From contig JAQSYO010000007.1 of the NCBI GenBank assembly GCA_029256105.1, forward strand, positions 105,360 through 169,359: a stretch of 64,000 nucleotides of DNA, in the 5' to 3' direction. This stretch comes from Herbinix sp. GTDB lineage: Bacteria > Bacillota > Clostridia > Lachnospirales > Lachnospiraceae. The position numbers and the translations under genes were made by a program. Under the pieces are notes generated by a model. It saw only the letters and a program-made list of their open reading frames with translations, was not told the origin of the DNA and did not search any database. Positions 8,050 through 17,074 of the stretch are shown here, in pieces; position 1 is the first letter of the stretch; each line of letters starts with the position of its first letter.

Positions 8050-9123
8050 ATGACGAATGAGGAATTGACAATATATAACATAGGAGAGAACTTAGACTCA
8101 CTGATGAACCTGGATCCCAGAGGTTATGGAGTCTGCCGTATTTTGTATGCAGGCAGCAGAGCATATACAGGCGAGCCATTGACAATGCATAGTGCAAAAA
8201 AAATGGTAGAGCATATTAAGGCCAATGACTTTGTATTTATTCTTACCGGTTTTATATTGCTTCCTCATAAATCACCGGAAATGGATGGTATTGTAAGCTC
8301 AATGTTACTTGCCCGTTCCTTGGTACAGGCATTTGATGCAAAACCTATTATTATTTGCCCGGAAGAGAACTTAGAAGCTGTCAAAAAATGTGCAAGTGTT
8401 GTTGGACTCCATTGCTATGAAAATGTGGATAAGGTAGCGGAGCTGCCCATTTCCATGGGAGTAATTACTTTTACGAAGGATAAAAGGAAAGCAGAGGAAC
8501 AAGCAGAGCAGATAATTGCAAAGATACTCCCTAAGGCAGTTATTGCTATTGAGGCACCTGGAGCAAATGAATGTGGTGAGTATCATAATGCGATAGGTGT
8601 AAATGTCACTGAGTTTGAGGCAAAGACAGATGTTTTATTTCAAAAATTAAAGGATAGAAATGTTCTGAATTTTGCCATAGGTGATTTGGGAAATGAGATA
8701 GGAATGGGTACCATAGGGGATCATATCAAAAAATATATTCCTTACACTGCTGAAAATCAATGTAAGTGTGTATGCCAAAATGGTATTCTGGCAACAACAA
8801 AGGCAGATAATATTATCACTGCAACGGTATCAGATTGGGGATGCTATGGGCTTATGGCAGCAATCGCATTTCTAAAAAAGGATTTGGATATTTTCCATGA
8901 GGGAGATATGGAAATGGAAGTTATGCGAGTTGCTACAAGAAGCGGCATGATCGATATGAATGGTTCCCTTATCCCTGGAATTGATGGCTTTAATACAAAA
9001 ATGAATGTTAATATTGTCGAGCTAATGCGCCAGTGTGTAGGATATGCAATCAAGTTCGAGGGAAGAACGGAGCATTGGTTTGAAAATGTTTTAACAAAGG
9101 GATTTTTTCAGGAATGGAGGTAG
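8050..9123 (+). CDS. D-glutamate cyclase-like protein, C-terminal-domain type (DUF4392/PF14336)
   Basis: A 357-residue protein resembling the DUF4392 family. The segments YAGSRAYTGEPLTMHSAKK, FVFILTGF and EMDGIVSSMLLARSL (near residue 80, compare the family's ETDGPLGAAALARAL) are characteristic. In animal D-glutamate cyclase (DGLUCY) this domain is fused behind a DUF1445 domain; here the DUF1445 protein is a separate gene in the same operon (10899-11684). The enzyme converts D-glutamate to 5-oxo-D-proline reversibly. Its end is close to the start of pxpB. Family assignment is from motif memory; no search was run. Confidence 0.75.
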   Translation: MTNEELTIYNIGENLDSLMNLDPRGYGVCRILYAGSRAYTGEPLTMHSAKKMVEHIKANDFVFILTGFILLPHKSPEMDGIVSSMLLARSLVQAFDAKPIIICPEENLEAVKKCASVVGLHCYENVDKVAELPISMGVITFTKDKRKAEEQAEQIIAKILPKAVIAIEAPGANECGEYHNAIGVNVTEFEAKTDVLFQKLKDRNVLNFAIGDLGNEIGMGTIGDHIKKYIPYTAENQCKCVCQNGILATTKADNIITATVSDWGCYGLMAAIAFLKKDLDIFHEGDMEMEVMRVATRSGMIDMNGSLIPGIDGFNTKMNVNIVELMRQCVGYAIKFEGRTEHWFENVLTKGFFQEWR

Positions 9124-9125
9124 TA

Positions 9126-9845
9126 ATGCGTATATTACCGTCAGGAGATTTAGCACTTGTTGTGGAGTTTGGGAATGAAATAAGTACTGCTTGTAATGAT
9201 AAAGTGAGACAATTAAATCAATGCTTAAAACGAAATGAAATAAAGGGCGTTATCGAGACAGTACCCACCTTTCGTTCTTTATTGGTGTATTACGATCCTT
9301 TAAAAATTACATATAAAAAGCTTTGTAACTATATCGAAGCTGTTGCGAATGCAGAGGGAGATATCAAAGTAAAGTCAAATAGAATTGTTGAGATTCCGGT
9401 ATGCTATGGAGGACAATACGGCGAAGACCTGGTAGAGGTAGCTGAATATGTTGGGATGAGTGAAACTGAGGTAATTCGTATTCATTCGAGCGTAGATTAT
9501 TTGATCTATATGTTGGGATTTCTACCCGGATTTCCTTATCTTGGTGGACTTGATAAAAGATTGGAGACACCAAGGCTGTCGAATCCGAGAACATCGATTC
9601 CTGCAGGTTCAGTTGGAATTGGCGGAGAACAAACCGGTGTTTATCCGATCGATTCACCGGGAGGATGGAGACTTATCGGAAGAACACCATTAAGGCTTTA
9701 TGACAGTAAACGTGAGAAGCCAACCCTTTATCAGGCGGGGGATTTTATTCATTTTCAACCGATTAACGAAGACGAATTTGTACGTATAGACGAACTGGTT
9801 AAAAATGGACAGTATCAGTGCAAGATAAGAATTGGAGCTTCCTAG
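9126..9845 (+). CDS. pxpB: 5-oxoprolinase subunit PxpB (KipI family)
   Basis: The start at 9126 (MRILPSGDLALVVEFG) follows GGAGG; an ATG 12 bases upstream overlaps that ribosome site and the previous gene's end. The 239-residue protein carries the family signature GFLPGFPYLGGLD and SIPAGSVGIGGEQTGVYP. With PxpA and PxpC it forms the ATP-dependent 5-oxoprolinase that opens 5-oxo-L-proline to L-glutamate. In Bacillus the homologue KipI was first described as an inhibitor of sporulation kinase KinA. Adjacent pxpC and pxpA support the metabolic role. Confidence 0.92.
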   Translation: MRILPSGDLALVVEFGNEISTACNDKVRQLNQCLKRNEIKGVIETVPTFRSLLVYYDPLKITYKKLCNYIEAVANAEGDIKVKSNRIVEIPVCYGGQYGEDLVEVAEYVGMSETEVIRIHSSVDYLIYMLGFLPGFPYLGGLDKRLETPRLSNPRTSIPAGSVGIGGEQTGVYPIDSPGGWRLIGRTPLRLYDSKREKPTLYQAGDFIHFQPINEDEFVRIDELVKNGQYQCKIRIGAS

Positions 9846-9900
9846 TGGACCCTTTCTTTGAATATTTTTGACGCTGCATAGCGGCGGAATGGAGCTTAAT

Positions 9901-10848
9901 ATGAGTATTCAGATAATATCTCCAGGTGCCTTAACCACCATACAGGATTATGGGAGAATTGGTTATGGCGAAATAGGCTTCTCACCATCAGGAGCGGTTG
10001 ATACGGATGCCATGGAAACCGCCAATTGTTTAGTTGGAAATGAGATGAGAGAAGCAGTATTCGAGTGTACCCTTTTTGGTCCCACAATTCATTTTACGAA
10101 GGATAATGTGATAGCTGTTACCGGTGCTGATATGATGCCAAAGGTAAACGACAAAGAGATTTCCATGAACACAGCTGTAGTTGTAAAAGCGGGTGAGGAT
10201 CTAGTACTTGCTTTTGCAGTAAAAGGATGTCGAAGTTATATTGCATTTTCCGGTGGGCTCCAGATCGAAGATTGCTATGGCAGTAAATCTACTAATTTAA
10301 AATGTGAAATTGGCGGATTTAAGGGCAGGGCCTTAAAGGCAAATGACGAAATATTATTTGCGGAGCCTAAAAGTATTCTGCCTGACATGGAGAAACGCAC
10401 CTATAAACAATCGGAAATAGATCGTTCACCAAAGATAGTCAGGGTAGTTATGGGTCCCCAGGACGATTACTTTACTAGCGAAGGGATTCATATTTTTGAA
10501 ACTGGAAGCTATAAATTGACTAATGATTCTAACCGGATGGCATGTAAACTTTCCGGTCCTGTTATAGCCTGCAAACAGGCTACGGATATTATTTCGGACG
10601 GTATATCGCTGGGTTCGATTCAAGTTTCCTCAAACGGACAGCCTATGGTGATGCTTTCAGATCGGCAAACAACGGGTGGCTATGCCAAAATAGGAACTGT
10701 AATTTCCACTGATATTCCAATTATTGCGCAGTGCAAACCGGGAGACGAAATAAGATTTCAAAGAATTACACTAAAGGAAGCTCATAAGATTTATAAAAAA
10801 TATAATAGAAATAGAAAGAAATTTCAGAAGAAAATGAGATTGAAATAA
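9901..10848 (+). CDS. pxpC: 5-oxoprolinase subunit PxpC (KipA/biotin-dependent carboxyltransferase-like)
   Basis: The start at 9901 gives MSIQIISPGALTTIQDYGR, the standard family N-terminus, after GGAATGGAGC. An in-frame opening 33 bases upstream is not favoured. The 315-residue protein shows GEIGFSPSGAVDTDAM and, near the C-terminus, GQPMVMLSDRQTTGGYAKI, both typical of the KipA/PxpC family. It partners PxpB in the 5-oxoprolinase complex. The tail is lysine/arginine-rich. Confidence 0.92.
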   Translation: MSIQIISPGALTTIQDYGRIGYGEIGFSPSGAVDTDAMETANCLVGNEMREAVFECTLFGPTIHFTKDNVIAVTGADMMPKVNDKEISMNTAVVVKAGEDLVLAFAVKGCRSYIAFSGGLQIEDCYGSKSTNLKCEIGGFKGRALKANDEILFAEPKSILPDMEKRTYKQSEIDRSPKIVRVVMGPQDDYFTSEGIHIFETGSYKLTNDSNRMACKLSGPVIACKQATDIISDGISLGSIQVSSNGQPMVMLSDRQTTGGYAKIGTVISTDIPIIAQCKPGDEIRFQRITLKEAHKIYKKYNRNRKKFQKKMRLK

Positions 10849-10898
10849 ATGTAATATTTAAATGTGTGATCTGCCATCACAGTGAAAAGGAGGTAAGT

Positions 10899-11684
10899 AT
10901 GGATTATAGAAGTTATCACCCCTCAGAGGTAAGGAGTCTGATTAGAAAAAGTGAAATTACTACCCCAACTGCAGGTATGTGTGGTGGCTATGCTCAAGCG
11001 AACCTGGTGATTCTACCGAAGGAGCTGGCCTATGATTTCCTGCTTTTTGCACAAAGAAATCCGAAGGCGTGCCCTATCTTAGAGGTTATGGATGAAGGGG
11101 AGAGAGCTGTTAAATATATGGCCAAGGATGCGGATATTGCTACCGACCTCCCCAAATACAGAATTTATGAATATGGGAAGTTAACCGGTGAATATACCGA
11201 TGTAGAAAAGTTCTGGAAACCTGATTTTGTAAGCTTCTTAATCGGATGCAGTTTTTCCTTTGAGGAGGAACTACTAGATGCAAATATTACGGTTAGGCAC
11301 ATTGAAGAGCAATGTAATGTTCCGATGTACATAACTAACCTGGAATGTGAAAGAGCTGGACTATTTTCAGGAAACATGGTAGTAAGCATGAGGCCGATTC
11401 CGTACAAGGATGTTCCCAAGGCAGTTTCGGTCACGGCTGCAATGCCCAAAGTTCATGGTGCACCAATCCATATTGGAAGTCCCGAAGTGATTGGCATAAA
11501 TAACATTGATAAACCTGACTTTGGTGATCCTGTAACAATAAAAGAAGGAGAAGTGCCGGTATTCTGGCCTTGTGGTGTTACGCCTCAAGCAGCACTCATG
11601 GCAACAAAACCGCCTTTTGCTATAACACATGCTCCGGGCCATATGTTTATCACGGATGTAAAGAATGTAGAATTGAAATTTTAG
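10899..11684 (+). CDS. D-glutamate cyclase-like putative hydro-lyase (DUF1445/PF07286)
   Basis: The start at 10899 (MDYRSYHPSEVRSLIRK) lies behind an excellent AAGGAGGT. The 261-residue protein matches the putative hydro-lyase family: TAGMCGGYAQANLVILP near residue 27 and the C-terminal GVTPQAALMATKPPFAITHA followed by PGHMFITD. Animal D-glutamate cyclase joins this domain to the PF14336 type encoded at 8050-9123. Placed between pxpC and pxpA, it probably works on 5-oxoproline/D-glutamate. The direction of flux is not known. Confidence 0.85.
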   Translation: MDYRSYHPSEVRSLIRKSEITTPTAGMCGGYAQANLVILPKELAYDFLLFAQRNPKACPILEVMDEGERAVKYMAKDADIATDLPKYRIYEYGKLTGEYTDVEKFWKPDFVSFLIGCSFSFEEELLDANITVRHIEEQCNVPMYITNLECERAGLFSGNMVVSMRPIPYKDVPKAVSVTAAMPKVHGAPIHIGSPEVIGINNIDKPDFGDPVTIKEGEVPVFWPCGVTPQAALMATKPPFAITHAPGHMFITDVKNVELKF

Positions 11685-11750
11685 AGAATTTAATAGAAGC
11701 ACATTTGATTAGATGGCGTTATGCTTATATAAGCATATGGAGGTGAACAA

Positions 11751-12506
11751 ATGCATCAGATAGATTTAAACTGTGACTTGGGTGAAAGCTTTGGCATGTA
11801 TACGCTCGGAAGGGATGAAGAGGTGATTCCCTATATTTCATCTGCGAACATAGCCTGTGGATATCATGCTTCCGACCCCGTAATTATGGAGAAGACAGTG
11901 CAATTGGCAAAAGCAAACGGTGTACACATCGGAGCACATACGGGCTTTCCGGATTTGCTTGGATTTGGACGTAGAAATATGACTCTGTCACCGAAAGAGG
12001 CAAAAACCTATACAATGTATCAAATTGGTGCGTTGGAAGGCTTTTGTCGGGCGGTAGGTGTATCGTTATACCATGTAAAACCTCATGGAGCTTTTTATAA
12101 TATGGCAGCAAAGGATTATGAATTAGCATGTGCAATATGTGAGGGTATTGCATCAATTGATGCTAATATAATTTTACTGGGACTAAGTAACAGTCAGATG
12201 GAAAAAGCTGCAAAGACGGTAGGAATAACCTTTAAACAAGAGGTTTTCGCAGATCGAGCATATGAAGATGACGCAACTTTGGTAGCAAGAAGTAAACCAG
12301 GAGCAATGATCGAGGAGGAAGAACTAGCAATTAGTCGTGTTGTGAGCATGATAAAAAAGGGAGCCGTAACATCAATTAACGGAAAAGAGATAGAAATTAA
12401 GGCTGATTCTGTTTGTGTCCATGGAGATGGTGCGAAAGCTTTAGCATTTGTTAAACTGATTCGTCAGACACTAAAGGAAGAAGGAATTGAAGTGAAGGCT
12501 TTATAA
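11751..12506 (+). CDS. pxpA: 5-oxoprolinase subunit PxpA (LamB/YcsF family)
   Basis: A 251-residue protein with the family opening [14 protein letters not shown], the motif [14 protein letters not shown] and the central [14 protein letters not shown], all conserved in LamB/YcsF proteins. It is the third 5-oxoprolinase subunit. The gene is preceded by a clear GGAGGTG and is the last of the operon; a strong terminator follows 4 bases after the stop. Confidence 0.93.
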   Translation: MHQIDLNCDLGESFGMYTLGRDEEVIPYISSANIACGYHASDPVIMEKTVQLAKANGVHIGAHTGFPDLLGFGRRNMTLSPKEAKTYTMYQIGALEGFCRAVGVSLYHVKPHGAFYNMAAKDYELACAICEGIASIDANIILLGLSNSQMEKAAKTVGITFKQEVFADRAYEDDATLVARSKPGAMIEEEELAISRVVSMIKKGAVTSINGKEIEIKADSVCVHGDGAKALAFVKLIRQTLKEEGIEVKAL

Positions 12507-12510
12507 TGTA

Positions 12511-12578
12511 GAAGAGCTACAAACCCTGTTTTGTGATAGGGCTTGTAGCTCTTCTTATATATATTTCGTTTTTTTTAA
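12511..12578 (+). terminator. Rho-independent terminator of the liv-pxp operon
   Basis: Twelve-base perfect arms GAAGAGCTACAA and TTGTAGCTCTTC (12511-12522 and 12543-12554) enclose an inner CCCT/AGGG pair. A pyrimidine-rich tail with eight T residues follows at about 12571. It closes the unit that starts at livJ. Confidence 0.8.
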
Positions 12579-12719
12579 ACTTTTACAATCGGAAAAAGGT
12601 GTAAATTAAAAACGATTTGTGATATACTGGAAAATAAAATAACGAGAATTCAAGGTCTGGTTCCATAGTGATAACGATCTAAATTAAGCTATAGTTTCAG
12701 TGGAAAGGGGAGAATCGTT

Positions 12720-13325
12720 TTGGCAAAATGGTTCATAAAAAATCGGTATAGGTTAATATTTGCAATACTTGTATTGATAGTTGTTTCTACAATATTATCG
12801 CTTCAATTTCCAGGGAATCAATTACCCACTGAAGACGAATTACAATCTTTTATTAATGAAAAAGAAATTATACCAATCTTCATTAGTAATATAGGTAATT
12901 CATACTCCATTATTTTAGCTGATGATGCTAAATATAATGGAACAAATGAGTTCATCGTTTATAAGAATAGAAGAAAAAAACTAAAAGTGAAACAATATGA
13001 TTTTTATGAATCTTCAAGGGCCAATACAGTTGATGTTGAATATTGGGGTCAGGCGCCGTATGGATATAATTTAATTGGTTTTGTAGGAATAGAGATAAGG
13101 AATGACGAAATTGCTTCTAAAGCTAAGACTGCTAAAGTGATTTTCGATAATGGTAGTGTTGAGTATGCAAGCTTTGATGGATCAAAATTATTATTGATTC
13201 CAGCAACACGAAAGTTTTTTTGGGAGAAACCACGTTTGGAAACTATAGAGATTTATGATGTTAATGGAGTTGTACTTCATGGATTTTATACAAATTACGA
13301 TAAATGGTCGCTGAGAAGCCAATAA
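12720..13325 (+). CDS. Hypothetical membrane-anchored protein (201 aa)
   Basis: The start is a TTG at 12720 behind AAAGGGGAG. A positively charged N-terminus (MAKWFIKNRYR) precedes one helix at about residues 12-30, so the rest, a predicted beta-rich domain of about 170 residues, should lie outside the membrane. I do not recognise a family. It stands alone between a terminator and a hairpin-rich leader. Confidence 0.6.
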   Translation: MAKWFIKNRYRLIFAILVLIVVSTILSLQFPGNQLPTEDELQSFINEKEIIPIFISNIGNSYSIILADDAKYNGTNEFIVYKNRRKKLKVKQYDFYESSRANTVDVEYWGQAPYGYNLIGFVGIEIRNDEIASKAKTAKVIFDNGSVEYASFDGSKLLLIPATRKFFWEKPRLETIEIYDVNGVVLHGFYTNYDKWSLRSQ

Positions 13326-13632
13326 TTCTTTATGTTAGAGGAAATGAAACAATAGATAAATTTACACATTTATCTATTAGTGAAAAACAAATCTTCAATC
13401 AATGATTAGATTTCGTAAGTAATGTTAAATTTAATTTTATTAGGAGAAAGTGCTTGCATTTTTATTTTTCTGTGGTAAATTATTTAATAGAATATTGGAT
13501 AGCTGATGTATCAATGCTAGCGTTACATAAGAAGTACCCAGATATTTACTCATGAAAATAAATATCTGGGTATTGCGTATATAAAGTTAATTATTACATT
13601 TATTAATAAAGGCTGGAATTGGAGATATCAAA
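13326..13632 (+). other. Intergenic leader with a perfect 14-bp inverted repeat
   Basis: The gap holds a small hairpin right after the preceding gene (ATAGATAAA/ATTTATCTAT, about 13352-13377). It also holds a perfect inverted repeat TACCCAGATATTTA (13535-13548) with its complement at 13559-13572 around a 10-base loop. No T run follows the second, which lies about 60 bases before the LTA-synthase-like gene. It could be an operator or an RNA stem in that gene's leader. Confidence 0.5.
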
Positions 13633-15813
13633 GTGAAATTTTTTCAAAAGAAAATAAATAATAAAACAATAAAAGAATTCTTTGGTAAGAAAGAAACAAC
13701 AGTTAATAGTAATAAGAATTCAAATAATATTGAAGCTTCTGATGAGTCCGAACAACTAGAGTCACATGCAACTAAGAAAATCAATATCGTAAAAATCATT
13801 GAAAAATATTCACTGATTGTATATGTGATGTCAGCATTCATTATCAATTTTATGATTGAGACAATTAGCAGACATTCGTTTGTAGCAGCATATAATTTTT
13901 TCTTTGAGAGAGGGCATGTATTTCTTTATAATTCATTTATAATTTTCGTGACTTTGACATTAAGCTATCTGGTTAGGAAAAGAGTATTCGCTTTCATGGT
14001 GATAGGTGGAGTTTGGCTGATTGGAGGTATTACCAACGGCGTGATTCTGTCTTTTCGAACAACACCTTTTACAGGAACAGATTTGAAGTTGATTAGTAGC
14101 GCAGCATCAGTAAGCACAAAATATATGTCTATTGATCAGATAATATTAGCATTCTTATTGGTGGTTGTAGCAATTGGGTTTTTCGTTTTTTTAGGAATTA
14201 AGGCTCCGAAATATAAAGGTAAAATGAGATATAGGAGAAATATTGTATTTATAATACTAATGTTTGCTTCAATTGTTCCAGTTACTAAGTACAGTATTGA
14301 TGCTAGAATTCTTTCTACCTATTTCGGCAACATCGTTATTGCGTATGAAGATTATGGATTTCCGTACTGTTTCTGGTGTACGGTAATTGCAAAAGGTATG
14401 GATTGTCCCAATGATTATGATGAACGTGAAGTAAAGAACATCGTCCGTATGGATGGGAAAGACAGCTATGATTCGGAAAAGACACCAAACATAATAATAG
14501 TACAGCTAGAATCCTTTATTGATCCAAAGCTTATAAAAGGCTTGGAATATTCTGAAGACCCAATTCCTAATTTTAGGAAATTAAAAAAGAATTTTACCTC
14601 AGGATATATTACTGTTCCAGTAGTTGGTGCTGGGACGGTCAATACCGAATTTGAAATACTTACGGGTATGAGTCTACGTTATTTTGGACCGGGAGAATAC
14701 CCATATAAAACGGTTATGTCGGATAATGTATGCGAAAGCGTTGCCTATGATCTAAAGAATATAGGATATTCAACCCATGCAATTCATAATAATGTGGCAA
14801 GTTTTTATGGAAGAACGGGTGTATTCGCAAAATTGGGATTTGATTCCTTTACTTCTTCGGAGATGATGAATATTACAAATTATACTCCGATTGGATGGGC
14901 GAAGGACGCAGTGCTTACTAATTCAATTATGGACTCTCTAAATTCATCGGAGGGGCAGGATTTTGTGTATACGATAACAGTACAGTCTCATGGTGGCTAT
15001 CCGACGGAACAGATTCTTGAAAATCAGAAGATTTCAGTCAGCGGAACAAATGACGATGCGAAAAGCAATTCAATAGAATATTATGTCAATCAAATAAATG
15101 AAGTCGATCAATTTATCGGAGATCTCGTTGAAGAACTCTCAAATTATGATGAGGACACAGTACTTATTTTATTTGGTGATCACCAACCTTCTCTTGGACA
15201 GAAAGCAAAAGAACTTTCTAATGGGTCATTATTTAAGACAGAATATGTGATCTGGGATAATATGGGCCTAAAGAAAAAGGATAAGAACATAAAAGCGTAT
15301 CAGATGTCAGCGTTAGCTTTGGATAAGGTAGGAATGCATATTGGAACTCTTATGAAGTTTCATCAAAAAAGAATGGGAACAAAGTATTACTATTCTGATT
15401 TAGATGTCCTCCAGTATGACATGCTTTATGGCGAAAAGTATGTATATGGCGGCGAGAGCCCATATGAAGAATTAGACTTACAGATGGGTGTTAAGGATAT
15501 AACCATTTCTTCCATTGAAGTTGGTACACAAGACAGTGTTATAGTAAAAGGTGAAAATTTCAACACCTCCAGCAAAGTGAAAGTAAATGATAAGGATGTA
15601 GATTTTGAATATGTTAATGTGAATACACTTACATTGCCGGAATATAGCATTTGTAACGGAGATGTTTTTGAAGTAGACCAAGTATCATCCACAGGGGAAA
15701 TATTGAGAAAAGGTATTACGTTTACCTATGAGATAGAATTACCTGAGTTGCCACCTCTAACTTTTTCTTTTTTAGATTCCAATATTATTACTGATCATCG
15801 GAGGAAACACTAG
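13633..15813 (+). CDS. LTA synthase family sulfatase-like membrane enzyme with C-terminal IPT/TIG-like domain
   Basis: A 726-residue protein starting at GTG 13633. After a cytosolic Lys/Asn-rich stretch (1-50) come about five membrane helices (roughly 55-215), then an extracellular sulfatase-type catalytic domain. VQLESF binds the metal, the nucleophile is Thr335 in GAGTVNTEFE, and LFGDHQPSLG is typical. The family transfers glycerol phosphate from phosphatidylglycerol to build lipoteichoic acid or modify glycans. Beyond the catalytic domain, residues of about 615-705 read as a beta-sandwich of IPT/TIG type (SIEVGTQDSVIVKGENFN), an extra domain not in standard LtaS. The exact acceptor is unknown. 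Confidence 0.85.
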   Translation: MKFFQKKINNKTIKEFFGKKETTVNSNKNSNNIEASDESEQLESHATKKINIVKIIEKYSLIVYVMSAFIINFMIETISRHSFVAAYNFFFERGHVFLYNSFIIFVTLTLSYLVRKRVFAFMVIGGVWLIGGITNGVILSFRTTPFTGTDLKLISSAASVSTKYMSIDQIILAFLLVVVAIGFFVFLGIKAPKYKGKMRYRRNIVFIILMFASIVPVTKYSIDARILSTYFGNIVIAYEDYGFPYCFWCTVIAKGMDCPNDYDEREVKNIVRMDGKDSYDSEKTPNIIIVQLESFIDPKLIKGLEYSEDPIPNFRKLKKNFTSGYITVPVVGAGTVNTEFEILTGMSLRYFGPGEYPYKTVMSDNVCESVAYDLKNIGYSTHAIHNNVASFYGRTGVFAKLGFDSFTSSEMMNITNYTPIGWAKDAVLTNSIMDSLNSSEGQDFVYTITVQSHGGYPTEQILENQKISVSGTNDDAKSNSIEYYVNQINEVDQFIGDLVEELSNYDEDTVLILFGDHQPSLGQKAKELSNGSLFKTEYVIWDNMGLKKKDKNIKAYQMSALALDKVGMHIGTLMKFHQKRMGTKYYYSDLDVLQYDMLYGEKYVYGGESPYEELDLQMGVKDITISSIEVGTQDSVIVKGENFNTSSKVKVNDKDVDFEYVNVNTLTLPEYSICNGDVFEVDQVSSTGEILRKGITFTYEIELPELPPLTFSFLDSNIITDHRRKH

Positions 15814-15826
15814 GAATGATCGGATT

Positions 15827-15855
15827 GGCAGGGGTTCAACTCCCCTAGCTCCACT
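15827..15855 (+). other. tmRNA 3'-end-like remnant, copy 1
   Basis: The segment begins GGCAGGGGTTCAACTCCCCT, a T-arm with 5-bp stem and TTCAACT loop, and continues AGCTCCAC like the acceptor end of bacterial tmRNA (compare GGTTCAACTCC and CAGCTCCACCA in E. coli ssrA). One acceptor base is missing, and no tRNA or tmRNA body lies upstream, because the preceding gene ends only 14 bases before. Such 3'-end duplications are left by elements that integrate into ssrA. Confidence 0.5.
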
Positions 15856-15886
15856 GTTTTCAAAAAATGCTGAAAGAATTGTTCTA

Positions 15887-15924
15887 AAGGCTTTGCGACA
15901 TAATAATGTGGCAGAGCTTTTTTT
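15887..15924 (+). terminator. Rho-independent terminator behind the LTA-synthase-like gene
   Basis: AAGGCTTTGC pairs with GCAGAGCTTT, allowing G-U pairs, around an inner ACAT/ATGT hairpin. A run of seven or more T residues follows. A similar terminator recurs at 16867-16902. Confidence 0.75.
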
Positions 15925-16059
15925 ACAATCTCATTTCGATTTCTTTATGTAATTAACAGAATAAGAACAATCTTTGATTATAATGGGCTTACAGCACTGT
16001 GGGTTGAATGTTCTTTCAACCAAAACTGGACATATATTTATAAAAAACTGGTGTTTATT

Positions 16060-16560
16060 ATGAGAAAAATTATACAGTTTTTAATAGGTTTTATATTATT
16101 TCTGATTTTTATTAGTAATCTTGTGAATAATATTATTAATAAAATCGAAGAAAATCGAAGGAATGCACATGAAGAAGTTTATAGAGTAATTCAAGATGAA
16201 AAAAATATAGAAAATACTGATGTATATATTGAATTTTTAAAGAATTATGCTTCTCAAGGAGAAGAGTATTATTACTCTTTAATAGAACTAGATGGTTATA
16301 ATTACCCGATTCTTTTACTGTCGGATGGTACTTATAAGGATGAAAACAGTCAAAATGTTGCAATGTGCACGGATGTTTATTATCCTATTAATTATAATGT
16401 GACTCTGTTTGGAAATATATGTTCGAATGGAACAGCATATCCCATTTCCGCTAATACAACTGGCATTTATACCGCAGGTGGGCATGAAGTAACGAAGTAT
16501 AATTTAGATATTCATATTGTAAGATTAAAAATTATTAAAAAACATAAGGATGATATATAG
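16060..16560 (+). CDS. Hypothetical secreted or membrane-anchored protein (166 aa)
   Basis: An ATG at 16060 gives MRKIIQFLIGFILFLIF; a GTG 9 bases upstream is an alternative and neither has a strong ribosome site. One N-terminal hydrophobic helix (about 3-25) precedes a hydrophilic domain containing two cysteines (CTDVYYP and NICSNG). I recognise no family. Location between two terminators of the same type suggests an independent gene. Confidence 0.5.
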   Translation: MRKIIQFLIGFILFLIFISNLVNNIINKIEENRRNAHEEVYRVIQDEKNIENTDVYIEFLKNYASQGEEYYYSLIELDGYNYPILLLSDGTYKDENSQNVAMCTDVYYPINYNVTLFGNICSNGTAYPISANTTGIYTAGGHEVTKYNLDIHIVRLKIIKKHKDDI

Positions 16561-16632
16561 CTAAATTCTGCCTGCATTATTCTAAAAGAATTACAAATAA
16601 TATTTAATAAATCAGGAAGGGAGGATAATCAA

Positions 16633-16791
16633 ATGCCAAAAAAACGCAGTACACGTAATTCGAATAATACAAGCATTAATACAAGTAATGATGCAAGTAT
16701 TAATACAAGCAATAATACAAGTAATAATGCGGCTGGAAATGAAGGTAAGGATAAGAAACATAAAGAAAATCCGTATTACTCATGGTGGTAA
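16633..16791 (+). CDS. Small Asn/Ser/Thr-repeat peptide (52 aa)
   Basis: ATG 16633 follows a textbook GGAAGGGAGG. The 52-codon product begins MPKKRSTRNS, continues with a repetitive Asn-Thr-Ser core (INTSND, INTSNN, NTSNN) to about residue 32, then a lysine-rich stretch, and ends in the aromatic tail ENPYYSWW. The core is encoded by imperfect 12-18 base tandem units. No signal peptide or membrane helix is seen. The strong ribosome site and downstream terminator argue for a real gene. Function unknown. Confidence 0.6.
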   Translation: MPKKRSTRNSNNTSINTSNDASINTSNNTSNNAAGNEGKDKKHKENPYYSWW

Positions 16792-16866
16792 AATTATAGG
16801 GTTATAAATTTATAACCCTGAGAAATAGGAGCATAATTTAAATAAAAATATATTAATATAGATTAT

Positions 16867-16902
16867 AGGCTTTGCGATATCATGATATTGCAAAGCTTTT
16901 TT
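16867..16902 (+). terminator. Rho-independent terminator
   Basis: Arms GGCTTTGC and GCAAAGCT, extended by an inner ATATCATGATAT palindrome, are followed by TTTTTT. The GGCTTTGCGA arm matches the terminator at 15887. Confidence 0.8.
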
Positions 16903-17074
16903 ATGCTTATACCAAATATTCTGAGAGAAGTCAATATAGGTGGTTATGGTGATATAGAATTAATGAGAGTCAATTTAATTTATAGCATAAATTGACATTC
17001 TTGACTTTCAGTATTATATTTTAGAGAGACGATGTGAAATTGAAAGATAATTAATAATACTAGGAGGGTATAGA

